52,037 nucleotides of DNA. It comes from a virus. The DNA is taken from the IMG/VR virus record IMGVR_UViG_3300025128_000055, positions 1-52,037 of that record. The stretch is one strand, 5' to 3'. Positions 8,265 to 18,382 of this stretch are shown one piece after another (within the stretch, counting starts at the first letter, position 1; each line of letters starts with the position of its first letter). The position numbers were made by a program, and so were the translations under genes. The notes below the pieces were generated by a model. That model was not told the DNA's origin, searched no databases, and worked only from the letters and a program-made list of their open reading frames with translations.

Positions 8265-9287
8265 TTAGAAATCAAGCTTGACCTTAATTACAGCCTCCCT
8301 TGAGAATGATTTTAGAACAGGTTTACTTAACTTAGCAATTGCCAATAATTCACTATTATCATTGTATAATCCAACTTGAGTTACAAAAGTTTTAGGATCT
8401 CCCTCAAATGTAGTTTGTGTAAACACACCCTCAGTATCACCAGATTTAGTTGCGAATGTTGGATTGTTACTAAAGTTAAATTCTTTGTTATTCGCTCTAC
8501 AGAAATACATCGTTGAAGTTACTTCTTCTTCTCTACGTGCTGCAAAATATCCACCAGCACCATTCATTTGTTTAAAGAATTCAGATGGAGTATCATCAAA
8601 AGTATTTGTACTCTTTGTAGTAGTAACTAAAGCTTTTGATTGTATATAAGATGCATCCATAATTATAATTCCTAAATCAGGATAGAAATTACCAACGGAA
8701 CCTCCAGCGGCTGCTGTAAGAAATGTATCTGCCGTTCCACTTTGGATTGAACCACTCACAATATTAAAAACACGTCCTGCTTGATTCACCGTAGGTGTTG
8801 TGGTTGCTCCACTATCATCAATTAGTTTAACGAGAGGGAAAGTACTTCCGAGATGAAGTTCCCAATTACCTGGATCCATCTTCTCTCTCATACGAGCCCT
8901 ATTCATGACTACAAAAAATATATCATCAGAAGCAGAAGTGTAACTTGTAAATTGAAATTTATCTTGGTTTGGAGGTAAAAGAACATTAACAAATTGTCTA
9001 TACATTCCAGCAGTTTCTCTGTTACCAGCATTTGTTTTAGTTGTGTTTCCTATTGAACCACTTCCACCATGATGTGCGTATCCTACTGCAAATTGTACCT
9101 CTCTTGTCGAATCTGTCTGTGCCTTATCAAATACATTTAAGTAAGATGCTGAACTTGCACCTTGAGTAGATGCGGAATAGAAAGTTGTAAGACTTCCAGC
9201 TCCACCACTAAATAATCCACTTGATACCGTAGTTCTATCTGAGACTACATCCGTGTCTATAGTAAAATCTTTATATGCGTCTGCCAT
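8265..9287 (-). CDS. Tail/baseplate structural protein, paralogous C-terminus
   Basis: A 340-aa virion-type protein, Ser/Thr/Gly rich and without signal peptide. The C-terminal module FVTQVGLYNDNSELLAIAKL recurs in the neighbouring 508-aa protein. The segment RQFVNVLLPPNQDKFQF and the repeated short strands suggest an assembled fibre or wedge component. It sits between a 207-aa conserved structural protein and the 508-aa fibre in one operon. I cannot match it to a named T4 gene product. Confidence 0.55.
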   Translation of the reverse strand: MADAYKDFTIDTDVVSDRTTVSSGLFSGGAGSLTTFYSASTQGASSASYLNVFDKAQTDSTREVQFAVGYAHHGGSGSIGNTTKTNAGNRETAGMYRQFVNVLLPPNQDKFQFTSYTSASDDIFFVVMNRARMREKMDPGNWELHLGSTFPLVKLIDDSGATTTPTVNQAGRVFNIVSGSIQSGTADTFLTAAAGGSVGNFYPDLGIIIMDASYIQSKALVTTTKSTNTFDDTPSEFFKQMNGAGGYFAARREEEVTSTMYFCRANNKEFNFSNNPTFATKSGDTEGVFTQTTFEGDPKTFVTQVGLYNDNSELLAIAKLSKPVLKSFSREAVIKVKLDF

Positions 9288-9303
9288 TTTTTAATTCCTT
9301 ATA

Positions 9304-9927
9304 TTATGCGTTGGGGTCTGCTAAAGTTGTTATAGTTATAGACTTAGTTACACCAGTTTGATTACCAGTAACAGTCAATCTTGCTGATTTAGCCGTACGT
9401 AATTGTCGTGCTTCTAAACGAACTTCACCACTTGTTGAAACAACTGCAGTTCTTTCATTTTCCTGTTTTGATTGCTCAGTAGAACTGAATGATACTTCCC
9501 CATTCACAACATTCTTCATGAATGCAACATCTGTATCATTCAACTCAAAAGTATAAGTATCGTCATTGGAGTTAGTACTTTGAGCAATGATAGGAATTTC
9601 AGGCCCTCCGAAAGTTAAATCTGTATTTTGTGCGGAGAGATTCAATATTGGCATCCTCTTGGTGTTTTTATTCAACGTTATTAATTTGTATCTCATAACT
9701 TGATTTTGGTCAGTAAATGCCTCTAATATTGGAGTATTTTCAATAACTGCCCCATAGTAATTTGAACCATTAGGATGTGCAGTGTCCCATAGATTGTAAT
9801 CTACTTCGTCATCTGAAAGTGCAAATTTAGTGATGTTAAATGAACCATCACCTCGTGCAAGTAACTCACGACCTTTTTTTGTCAAAATAGCATCTACTGT
9901 GATGCTCGTGTTGTCTAAAAATCCCAT
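9304..9927 (-). CDS. Conserved phage structural protein
   Basis: A 207-aa protein that opens MGFLDNTSITVDAILTKKGR and continues with ELLARGDGSFNITKFALSDDEVDY. I recognise this N-terminal signature as recurrent in baseplate/tail regions of large marine phages, though no T4 equivalent name comes to mind. The C-terminal part (about 150-207) looks like an immunoglobulin-like strand domain (GEVRLEARQLRTAKSARLTVTGN). A strong SD, AGGAGA, precedes the ATG. It is the first gene after a 100-bp intergenic gap, so it may head its own transcript. Confidence 0.55.
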   Translation of the reverse strand: MGFLDNTSITVDAILTKKGRELLARGDGSFNITKFALSDDEVDYNLWDTAHPNGSNYYGAVIENTPILEAFTDQNQVMRYKLITLNKNTKRMPILNLSAQNTDLTFGGPEIPIIAQSTNSNDDTYTFELNDTDVAFMKNVVNGEVSFSSTEQSKQENERTAVVSTSGEVRLEARQLRTAKSARLTVTGNQTGVTKSITITTLADPNA

Positions 9928-10027
9928 ATTTTATCTCCTATTGATAGATGAGAAACGATAATTTTCCTCATACATAAATATATGTTTTGTTAAATTTTAA
10001 TCTAAATTTTCTTTTAGGTTAATCTCA
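9928..10027. promoter_or_regulatory. AT-rich intergenic gap within the tail operon
   Basis: A 100-bp A/T-rich spacer upstream of the 207-aa structural gene. On the minus strand it contains TATATTTATGTATG, similar to TATATTTATAGTATG in the gap at 6637-6725, and a small palindrome ACATA/TATGT. The two matching strings in otherwise unrelated gaps hint at a phage late control element. No sigma70-type -35 and -10 pair is visible. Confidence 0.3.
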
Positions 10028-13000
10028 TTAACCATTTTCTCCTGTTTTACCGTCTTTATAAAAGTCAGTAGTTCTTGGATTTGCCTTGGTATCGTCTACC
10101 AAACGTGATTCACCTGGTTCTACCGTAACAAGTCTTGTTGGATTTGTAAGTGTTATCTCTACTGCAGGATAGTTAGGATCGTTTTTATCAGCACCATGTG
10201 ATGTGGCTTGATAGAATGACCTAAACAAAGTTGAATCATACGCTACTGATTGAATTTCAGAAGGTACAAGTGAGTGACTATAATGTCCTATAAATGCTCT
10301 ATGACCAAGCCTAAAGCGTTGATATGTAGATGCTGAACCACTCAGAGCACCAATGTGTATTGGATTTACTCCAAAGGTTGGATGTAAGCTGGCAGAAAAT
10401 GCACTATCAAAATAGTATCTATATTCAAAATTGTGTTCTGATAATCTTGATGCCGTAATAACAGGATTAACTACTTCTTCAAATTTAATATCACCATCAG
10501 TAATCGATGCGTCAACATAATTAGTTCCCCACTCATTACTTTGAGTAACGTTTAGACTATATCGTGAAGGCATTGCAAGTGTTCCAATAGAACCCGACTT
10601 AGGTATCCAACGTGCTATATTACTTTCTCCCTCATAATATGGAAACTCACCCACAATTGTAAGGAAGTTATCATCAGAACCACTTATGATTCTTGTTGCT
10701 AATACACCTTGATCATATTGTCCAGCATTTTCATAATAATTACTTTCAAAAGTAGGTATTTGACCAAGTACTTCTTTACTACGATTTAATATATTTGGTT
10801 CAACTAATACACCAAGAGTAGTTTTTGCTCTAGCTGGCAATAGTGATTTAATTTGCTTAAATATACCACTATCGTAATACTTCAATATTCTTAAATAATC
10901 CCAAAAGTTATTTGACTTAGGATACTTTTTCCAATATGATTCTTGTATATCTTTTAATCCACGATAATCTTGTTCAAATTGGTCTCTTGGATCACCAATG
11001 TAATCATCATAATTTACATCAGCCAAACTATAAATAATATCCTTATCTACAATATCGGTTGGTGAAAAATAAACACCAAGTTTATTACTATCTACTGGTG
11101 CAAAATCAAAAGACGACTCTTGTAAAGTAGTATTAGGTGATAATGAACCAGTTAAAAAACTATCTTCAATTCGTATTTTATTTGAGTTTCTTCTAATTGC
11201 TCCAATATTAGGAATTGTCATTTCTTCAACTTCACTAATACTACGATAAAAATTATCTGTAAATGAATTTTGTGAACCTGTTCTTGCTGGATAAGTTGTA
11301 TTATCCACACTATTACTTACAAACCTAACTCCTGCCGAACCACTTAAATCTACATTATCATCAAATGTAAGTCTGTAAACTAAATTATCTGCGTGAGAAG
11401 ATGTAGTGTTTCCATTATAAGCCTTTGATGTTTTAACATGATTATCAAACTTACTTTGTGATAGAGGTTCAGTCCACAATCTATATTCCATGATTGAACC
11501 ACTAAAGTTATTCCCATCAAATGTAGTTCCTTTTCCACCAATGTATACAGCTGTGCTAGAAGTAAACGCACCATTTAAATCTATAGAACTCGTTGAAAAA
11601 CTTGAACTTGTTTCATAATTTATTTTCAATCTTGTAGCATCATATTGTTTTGTAACTAATTCATAAGTAACATCACGTGATACATTATCATCAGATAAAT
11701 CAGCACCACTCGCACTTCGTCTTGTTAACATCACACTCCACATCTCATCATTATAGAATTGTTGTGTTGATGATGTTATAAAAAATTTATCACTCGAACC
11801 ACTTAATTGAAACTTCAACTTTCCTTTATTAGTAACACCACCATCGAGAAGTGATATTGCCCATTCATTTCCTTTTTGTATTATAGTTTGGTTCTGTCTT
11901 TTTGGTGTTCTAAATCTAAACTCAATTGTTTCTGGTACTTTTCCGCTTAAATTATCGGTAGTCCATTGATGTTCTATATACTGACTACCTTTGAAATCTA
12001 ATGCATATGTGAACCTTCGTTGTAAATCCGTACTGACTCTATCGTTGTAATCTGGCCCACCAAATTCCCTCACACGTAATATAGTGCTCGGAATACCATA
12101 ACAATTTAATAATCCCTTTAGAGCACGAGTCGTACCTTTTGTTCTTTGTAAGTAAGGTAAGTTAGCAAGTATTCGTTTCCATATTTCTTCTGTTACTTCT
12201 TCTTGTGCCTTTTCATAAGTTTGTGAACCATCATCTATGTTTTTACCTAACAAATATTCTGAAAGATTTAATAAATCATTTCCATTAACAACTTCTAAAC
12301 CAGATGCCTTTGCTACGTGTTTTACAATATCTTTAGAAATTCCTTCTGAAAACTTAGCCTGTCTATCATTGATGTCAGTAAAATGTTTTAAGTATAACCA
12401 CGTTTCATCAAATTGTTGACCTATCATATCAACAAACTCTATAAAGGTATTACCCTCTCCATCAAACTTTATATGACCTGGCAAATTATTTACTAACCTA
12501 TTATCATTCATCGTATCATACAAGGATGCACTTTCAATCATATTATCATACCACGTAACGGCTACAGAACCAGTTGATGGTACTAATGTATAAGGACTTG
12601 TACTATTTTCTTTTGGCCAACTTGTGTCATGGAATTGACCTGCAGAACTTGATACATATGATGAAGATTCATTATAAAGAAAACTTTCATAGTGGTCAAA
12701 ACTATTTTTTACTTGGTCAATTTTAGTTTCATAAAACTCTTGTTTTTCGGTTGAACTTGAAACATTAGTAAACTGACTTTGACTCATAGTGTAAAATTCT
12801 ATAAGTCCTAACTTATATTTAAAATTTTTCAATCTTTCTTTAGCAGAACTAAAGTTAATAAAATTACCAAATCCATTGTCATTGTAATCTTGTAATTCAG
12901 TAGTTCTCTTTTGATAATCGACATTTACCTTAACATCTAACAAACTACCAGAGACTAATTTATCTTCAATATCTTGTATTACATCAGTATTACTTCCGAC

Positions 13001-14377
13001 TAAAGTATTATAGTTTTTAAAATTAGTCCCTCTAAATTCTATAGGTGAATCAGTAGAACCCAAATTGGGTAATCGTAAAAATGTAGAATTTTCTAAATCT
13101 AAATTTCTATCGAACGGAACTAATTTTATATTATCTTCAACTGATTCTAAAACTTCATTTACAAAATAACCTAAAGAAGAATCTTCAATATTATCTGATA
13201 ATGGTTCATAGAGTTTTATTCCAATAAATCCTTGAGAATCTGTAAACTCATTTGTGATTAAGTATGCCTCATCCTCAACCATCAAATAGGTGGTTAAATC
13301 GTCAACTCTATTTTCTGAATATGTTATGTATCCATTTTTATATGAAACTTTTGAAGACCATGAGTTTGTTACTTTAGGAAATTCACCAGTAGATTCACTT
13401 TCAATTTCTTCTTTACCTTGTTGCCAATCTTTACTCAGTAGTAATTGAGTTTTACCCAATACCTTTCTTATAGTGGCAACAAAATCCCTTTTTGTACGTA
13501 TTGTCTTTGTTGAAGAAACATATGTTTCATCTTCTTTCCATCCATAAAATGGTGCTACAATATTAGGATTACTATACTCTGAAGTACCTTTTTCACTTGA
13601 CAATGGTTCATTAAATCTTGTCCAAATATATTTTTTTCCGTCACTATGTAGGTATGGAGATGCTGGTTGAGGTGGAGCTCCACCTTGCTCAACTGGTGGG
13701 ATATCTGTAGGGTTTTCCGAATATGAAATTAAGTCTTTATCAAAATTAGGATCTGCAGTTAATTCTGGTGGTAGAATAACTTCCTCTACTTCGTAAACTT
13801 TAGGAATGGTTATCGTTCCATTTGTCATATCTTTTGTAAATCCAGGTTCATTATCTGCGATTGCTAAAGATAAGATTTGACCTTCATTTTGATCTGGATT
13901 TGAAAACGTCCATTGAGCATTTACATTAGGAACATTTTGAAATAATTTAAATCCATTTACTGCACCTAATCCATTTTGATATCCAAATAAATTAATTGCT
14001 GAACTTGGTCTTATTTCTACTTCAGTTCTATCCTTAGATATACTTGAAAGAAAATATTTGTTTGGATATGTAATACCTCGTTCTGTAATAGTCCCATCAC
14101 TACCAGCCAATGCTCTGTAAAAATAATAAACCACACGATACTCACCGTCAGTAATACCATTACTTCGTAAATGTTGACCGATGTTTATATCTATAGAACT
14201 ACCTTCAAAACGAAACGCGGAAGAGGGTGCATCAAAAGTGGTTACTAATGATTCATCTTTGTAATCATATACGTATATTCTCGCATAATCAGCACCTTTA
14301 CCAAAATTACTTTTAGTTGTTTGTGATGATTTTAATAACGATTTATCTCCGTCTGATAATCCCTTTACGTCAGGCAT
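10028..14377 (-). CDS. Giant baseplate/tail-fibre protein with LamG-like domain
   Basis: A 1449-aa protein, the largest in the window. At about 700-770 it contains a P2 gpI/T4 wedge-like helical segment (EEIWKRILANLPYLQRTKGT, KGLLNCYGIPSTILRVREFGG). At about 790-990 lies a concanavalin A/LamG-like sandwich (YALDFKGSQYIEHQ, IEFRFRTPKR, VYIGGKG, GSIMEYRLWTEPLSQSKF), a fold used to bind glycans. The remainder is Ser/Tyr/Asn rich. Position next to gp6-like and gp25-like genes suggests a baseplate wedge-to-fibre connector that may also touch the host surface. Exact T4 counterpart uncertain (gp7 or gp10 are candidates by place only). Confidence 0.6.
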   Translation of the reverse strand: MPDVKGLSDGDKSLLKSSQTTKSNFGKGADYARIYVYDYKDESLVTTFDAPSSAFRFEGSSIDINIGQHLRSNGITDGEYRVVYYFYRALAGSDGTITERGITYPNKYFLSSISKDRTEVEIRPSSAINLFGYQNGLGAVNGFKLFQNVPNVNAQWTFSNPDQNEGQILSLAIADNEPGFTKDMTNGTITIPKVYEVEEVILPPELTADPNFDKDLISYSENPTDIPPVEQGGAPPQPASPYLHSDGKKYIWTRFNEPLSSEKGTSEYSNPNIVAPFYGWKEDETYVSSTKTIRTKRDFVATIRKVLGKTQLLLSKDWQQGKEEIESESTGEFPKVTNSWSSKVSYKNGYITYSENRVDDLTTYLMVEDEAYLITNEFTDSQGFIGIKLYEPLSDNIEDSSLGYFVNEVLESVEDNIKLVPFDRNLDLENSTFLRLPNLGSTDSPIEFRGTNFKNYNTLVGSNTDVIQDIEDKLVSGSLLDVKVNVDYQKRTTELQDYNDNGFGNFINFSSAKERLKNFKYKLGLIEFYTMSQSQFTNVSSSTEKQEFYETKIDQVKNSFDHYESFLYNESSSYVSSSAGQFHDTSWPKENSTSPYTLVPSTGSVAVTWYDNMIESASLYDTMNDNRLVNNLPGHIKFDGEGNTFIEFVDMIGQQFDETWLYLKHFTDINDRQAKFSEGISKDIVKHVAKASGLEVVNGNDLLNLSEYLLGKNIDDGSQTYEKAQEEVTEEIWKRILANLPYLQRTKGTTRALKGLLNCYGIPSTILRVREFGGPDYNDRVSTDLQRRFTYALDFKGSQYIEHQWTTDNLSGKVPETIEFRFRTPKRQNQTIIQKGNEWAISLLDGGVTNKGKLKFQLSGSSDKFFITSSTQQFYNDEMWSVMLTRRSASGADLSDDNVSRDVTYELVTKQYDATRLKINYETSSSFSTSSIDLNGAFTSSTAVYIGGKGTTFDGNNFSGSIMEYRLWTEPLSQSKFDNHVKTSKAYNGNTTSSHADNLVYRLTFDDNVDLSGSAGVRFVSNSVDNTTYPARTGSQNSFTDNFYRSISEVEEMTIPNIGAIRRNSNKIRIEDSFLTGSLSPNTTLQESSFDFAPVDSNKLGVYFSPTDIVDKDIIYSLADVNYDDYIGDPRDQFEQDYRGLKDIQESYWKKYPKSNNFWDYLRILKYYDSGIFKQIKSLLPARAKTTLGVLVEPNILNRSKEVLGQIPTFESNYYENAGQYDQGVLATRIISGSDDNFLTIVGEFPYYEGESNIARWIPKSGSIGTLAMPSRYSLNVTQSNEWGTNYVDASITDGDIKFEEVVNPVITASRLSEHNFEYRYYFDSAFSASLHPTFGVNPIHIGALSGSASTYQRFRLGHRAFIGHYSHSLVPSEIQSVAYDSTLFRSFYQATSHGADKNDPNYPAVEITLTNPTRLVTVEPGESRLVDDTKANPRTTDFYKDGKTGENG

Positions 14378-14378
14378 T

Positions 14379-14798
14379 TTAATCTTCCCCTTGTGCGTCT
14401 GCTATTAACTCTTCGTATAATTTTATTTTTTCTTGTAATGTTTTTTCTAAATCAGATAATGTTGATGGTTCAGGAGTTGGTTCACTTTTTTGAAATTCTG
14501 AAAATACCCTTTTTTCTTTTAGTATAGAATTAATATTTCCCGATACTATTTTTGGTTTTGTGTTAGGTATTCTTTTAAGTTGCCAGTAATATTCTGTTGC
14601 ATTGTTTTCCGAATCAGAAAAACTCAGTAGTAATCCATTATCATCTCGTAATAGATTTTCAGGAGTTATTTGTGAACCACTAACTCTTGCATTTTCAAAA
14701 GCATATAATATCTGTCGTTCGTTTTCTCTGTCGTCTGCTGTCAACATAGTCCCATATGTGTCAGACAAAAGTGATGCACTCAAATAATTAGTAGCCAT
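14379..14798 (-). CDS. Hypothetical protein in baseplate operon
   Basis: A 139-aa acidic protein with no transmembrane helix. It starts MATNYLSASLLSDTYGTMLT and has a predicted coiled coil near the C-terminus (about 110-135: LSDLEKTLQEKIKLYEELI). The ATG overlaps the stop of the upstream 398-aa gene, and only one base separates its stop from the giant wedge gene. The tight coupling suggests a small wedge or chaperone subunit. I do not recognise a family. Confidence 0.5.
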   Translation of the reverse strand: MATNYLSASLLSDTYGTMLTADDRENERQILYAFENARVSGSQITPENLLRDDNGLLLSFSDSENNATEYYWQLKRIPNTKPKIVSGNINSILKEKRVFSEFQKSEPTPEPSTLSDLEKTLQEKIKLYEELIADAQGED

Positions 14799-15994
14799 TA
14801 CGACCTCACAACTTTAAATTCATATCCATCATCATATATCAGTTTTTGTTGGTCAGCACCACTACCACTTATGACTTGAATTAAAAATCTATAGTGTCTT
14901 TCGGGTTGGAACCCATCAAACCAAACATTAAAATAATTACCAGAACCATCACAACTAACAAGTGAACCAGTACTAAATGGTATTACTGTTTCATTAGTGT
15001 GTGCATCTTTAACAGAGTAATAAGTTCCATGTCCCATAGCTCCACTACCACTTGGTAAATGTTTAACAGTAAGTGCTGCAGGTGTTGATGAAAATCCTCT
15101 TTCAGGATATAATTCACGTCCAACAAATCTAATTCTAGCCTTAGACTTCTCTCTATATTCATCTCTTAAATTTTTAAAATAAACTGTCAAGTTTTCTAAT
15201 TCTGATGATGAAATTGGTGCCAACCAACTTGATCCAGTCGAGAAACTTGAATCATCCCACTCTACTTCTAATTTTGGTGAATAGATTGTATTAGTTTCTC
15301 TTGAGAAAAACTTTAGATTACCATAAAAAGTTGTGTCCCCCTCTGCAGAACCACTTGATAATGAAGGATCAAATATACTTACTGCACCTCCAGATGTGGG
15401 TAAATTTTGTCTCTTAACAATGAATCCATTATTAGGATATGCAGAACTTGAATAGATATGAGACTTTACCAAATCAGTAATATCCATTCTAATATCTTGA
15501 GTCTCATAATATAAAGTTTGTGATGCACTCACATTGTATTCTGAATCAGTTCCACCTATACTTGAAGTAAACCAAGTACCACCTTGAGTCGTGCTACCAC
15601 TTACCCATTCAGATTTAGTGGTGTCATTATCACGATACTTCCAACTTGCACCATCACTTCTAATAGGATCTCTACTATAGTAACCAGTACCACCATCCCA
15701 ACTCTGACTGACAATGTAAGTGTATAATTCTTGTTCTACTGCCAACTCAGTAGATGCTGCGTCATATAGATTTAAATAATACTTTGCAGTACTTGGTATA
15801 GTACCATCTTGTACAGACGAAGAAATATAATTGTAACTAAATTTAATTAAAATTCTTGATACATCAATTTGAGTACCGCTATCATTCATATCTTTTCGTA
15901 CTTCTAATATTTCATCGAGACCTGTATTTATCGAAGAACTCGGTGTCGCCTCATATAGTGTTGCATCTACTAATGGATATTCAAAATAAAACAT
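14798..15994 (-). CDS. Structural protein with DNRLRE-like domain
   Basis: A 398-aa protein that begins MFYFEYPLVDATLYEATPSS and then has IDVSRILIKFSYN, AKYYLNLYDA, YYSRDPIRSDGASWKY and MDITDLVKSHI. This is the strand order of DNRLRE/CBM-like sandwich domains (TLYE, RILIKF, L.LY.A, W.W). The second half (about 250-398) looks like a separate beta domain with immunoglobulin-like strands. No signal peptide. It sits directly after gp6 in the operon, so it is likely a baseplate-attached component. The domain call is moderate. Confidence 0.55.
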   Translation of the reverse strand: MFYFEYPLVDATLYEATPSSSINTGLDEILEVRKDMNDSGTQIDVSRILIKFSYNYISSSVQDGTIPSTAKYYLNLYDAASTELAVEQELYTYIVSQSWDGGTGYYSRDPIRSDGASWKYRDNDTTKSEWVSGSTTQGGTWFTSSIGGTDSEYNVSASQTLYYETQDIRMDITDLVKSHIYSSSAYPNNGFIVKRQNLPTSGGAVSIFDPSLSSGSAEGDTTFYGNLKFFSRETNTIYSPKLEVEWDDSSFSTGSSWLAPISSSELENLTVYFKNLRDEYREKSKARIRFVGRELYPERGFSSTPAALTVKHLPSGSGAMGHGTYYSVKDAHTNETVIPFSTGSLVSCDGSGNYFNVWFDGFQPERHYRFLIQVISGSGADQQKLIYDDGYEFKVVRS

Positions 15995-17952
15995 TAAATG
16001 TCTCCTACTACTCTACCCTCAATATCTGAGTTTGGAAATTTAACTTCAAATATACTTGGATCTAATGATGGGTAAATAATACCATCTTTGGTTGCTGATT
16101 GTAAGTCATACACATAACCTGAATATCCTTCTGAATATTTATATTTATTTTCTATCAATACTAATTGTTTTTGTGGATTATCATTTATTGGTGGAACAAC
16201 ACTCGCAACACCATCCACTAATGAAATCTTATATGCAATATCACTCGTGATAATTGGTTGATTAAACTGCCACTTCTTAATGTCAAAGTGGTTTTTGATT
16301 GTCTCTACACAATTAAATAAAACTTCATTTTTATTAAAACCACGTTGTGTGATTATTGCAAACTTCACTCCAATATTAATCATATATCCATCACGGATGT
16401 TTATTGCGTCAGTCATCAATCTATATTGTGACAAATAAGTTTTTACATTTTCTTTTACTGCCTTATTAAGTCTAACTAAATTTTGATTTCTATCATAACC
16501 TAACATATATAAATTCATAGCTAACGGATTAGGTATTTTAGAAACTGCAGTTGTGGTACTCTGACCATCTTCCGATACAACTTGTCGATTTGAAATAGAT
16601 TCATCTTGAACTATATATGCCTTTGCTATATTTCCAAACTTCTGTGGTAGTGAGTACACTCTCGTAATATAATCTTCTTTTGTTACAGCCCTATTTTGTG
16701 AGTTAAAATATGCTAATGCATTCTCTTTAATCTCTGTATCGGTCTCACCATCAGAACCACCACTAGCAGGTTCTAAGTTAGTAATCGCTAAACTATTCTT
16801 CGTAGCGTTTACTTCAGATAAATCTAAACCAGTTTCATTAAGTGTAAAATTAACAACTCGTTTTGCATTTATTTCACCACTTAAAACATTTTCGTCAACT
16901 GAACCACCATGAGTATAAATCACAGTCAAAGTAGTATTACTTGGTGATAGACCAAATGCACGTGTCTTTAAAAAGTTACTTGGATCAAATGATTCATCAA
17001 GTTTAGATAAACCTGTTGCAAGTGAACTACCAACGTTATCTGGATTTGGAATAATTTCTTCATCTGGATTATTACTAATACCTGCACCAAATCTTAATTC
17101 TGTTTTTCCATCACTACGAACATATGTAGTAAATCTACGAGAAGACTTAATCAACTTTAACAAATACGGTGTGTCATTTGAAAAAGTTGATAACTCAGGA
17201 TCATTATCTGAAGAGTTTGATACTGATTCAAAAACAGTATCTTGTGCCAAGAAAGGAACTTCGTACCACTTATTTCCATCTGAATCTGTAACAGATATAA
17301 TTTCAACAGTTTTAGAATTACTTAAAACTATGGTATTAAATTTTTCTGCACTTCCAAATGTAAAAGTTTCGGAAGTTCTTTTACCAGACTCTACAAGTCC
17401 TGATTTTGTAAGAATGTAATAAGTTGGTACGTTATCAGCCAGTTTAGAAATTTGAACAGCTGTTCTATCAAGGGAAGAGGATGCTGCAAAATTTACATCG
17501 TCCATTAATCTGAATTCAGAACCATTAGATGCACCAAATAAACTATTACCATCTATGATTGGAGCATAATTTAAATCTGGTTTGTAATTAATATTATCAT
17601 CGGTGGTTGCTGGAACCTCTACTCGGAATTCACAAACAGCAGTTGATGGATGAGATACTTTTGGTTTATATCCAAGTGATTGTGCGATTTTATAAATATT
17701 TTTCTTTTCTTCTGCCGCATGTAATAGAGATTCTCTAAATTGATTGTCCACATAATAATTCAACACATCACCCACATAAGCTGCCATTTCAATAAACATC
17801 ATACCTGGTGATGCTTCATTAAAGTCATTGTATGAGTTTGGAAAATATGATTTAGCGAACTCAATAAGATTCTGTCTTATTGCAGTAAAGTCTCTACCAA
17901 CGTATCGTACTTCTTTAGAAATTGATTTTTTATTTGTCCCATAATCTGGCAT
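15994..17952 (-). CDS. 6: Baseplate wedge protein, T4 gp6-like (baseplate J family)
   Basis: A 652-aa protein with the gp6/baseplate-J layout: RYVGRDFTAIRQNLIEFAKS and SPGMMFIEMAAYVGDVLNYY near the N-terminus (about 15-70), a middle beta domain, and the J-like C-terminal part (AYFNSQNRAVTKEDYITRVYSLPQKFG at about 420-450). In T4, gp6 dimers form the continuous ring of the baseplate that drives the hexagon-to-star change at infection. Its stop overlaps the next start (ATG at 15994) and gp25-like lies directly upstream, the classic pair. This is one of the firmest calls in the window. Confidence 0.85.
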   Translation of the reverse strand: MPDYGTNKKSISKEVRYVGRDFTAIRQNLIEFAKSYFPNSYNDFNEASPGMMFIEMAAYVGDVLNYYVDNQFRESLLHAAEEKKNIYKIAQSLGYKPKVSHPSTAVCEFRVEVPATTDDNINYKPDLNYAPIIDGNSLFGASNGSEFRLMDDVNFAASSSLDRTAVQISKLADNVPTYYILTKSGLVESGKRTSETFTFGSAEKFNTIVLSNSKTVEIISVTDSDGNKWYEVPFLAQDTVFESVSNSSDNDPELSTFSNDTPYLLKLIKSSRRFTTYVRSDGKTELRFGAGISNNPDEEIIPNPDNVGSSLATGLSKLDESFDPSNFLKTRAFGLSPSNTTLTVIYTHGGSVDENVLSGEINAKRVVNFTLNETGLDLSEVNATKNSLAITNLEPASGGSDGETDTEIKENALAYFNSQNRAVTKEDYITRVYSLPQKFGNIAKAYIVQDESISNRQVVSEDGQSTTTAVSKIPNPLAMNLYMLGYDRNQNLVRLNKAVKENVKTYLSQYRLMTDAINIRDGYMINIGVKFAIITQRGFNKNEVLFNCVETIKNHFDIKKWQFNQPIITSDIAYKISLVDGVASVVPPINDNPQKQLVLIENKYKYSEGYSGYVYDLQSATKDGIIYPSLDPSIFEVKFPNSDIEGRVVGDI

Positions 17953-17953
17953 C

Positions 17954-18373
17954 TTATATTCCTACATTAAAATTAAATGTTATTGTGTCGAGTGAATCTG
18001 GTTCATCGATGGTTACCGAATACTCAATTTGTAATCTTATTCTGTTATTATCTTGACCTTCAAAAGTAACAAACACATTTTGAATTGTTATGTATGGTAA
18101 CCAATTACTTACCGCATCTCTAACTGACTCCTCAATAGTATCAGCCGAAGTTTCTATGATAGGTTCAAAAATTAGAGTTTGAATATCACAACCAAAAGTT
18201 GGTTGTCCTAAACGTTCACCTTTGGCAGTCAATATAAGATTTTTTAAATTACTATATGCCTGTTCTCTTAGAGTTTTAGATTGTTGAAAATGACCAGTTC
18301 TTCCAGGTTTAAGTGGAAGTGTAATTCCAACAAATACATCATCGTTTTCATTTAATTCTCGTATTGACGCCAT
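17954..18373 (-). CDS. 25: Baseplate wedge protein, T4 gp25-like
   Basis: A 139-aa protein of the GPW/gp25 family. Visible hallmarks are the N-terminal LREQAYSNLKNLILTAKGER, the motif LGQPTFGCDIQTLIFEP (position of the conserved EPR-type corner), a helix with IEESVRDAVSNWLPYI, and the last strand RLQIEYSVTI. gp25 binds gp6 and helps start sheath polymerisation. Length is typical. It lies one base upstream of the gp6-like gene and has SD AGGAATAA. Confidence 0.85.
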   Translation of the reverse strand: MASIRELNENDDVFVGITLPLKPGRTGHFQQSKTLREQAYSNLKNLILTAKGERLGQPTFGCDIQTLIFEPIIETSADTIEESVRDAVSNWLPYITIQNVFVTFEGQDNNRIRLQIEYSVTIDEPDSLDTITFNFNVGI

Positions 18374-18382
18374 TATTTATTC

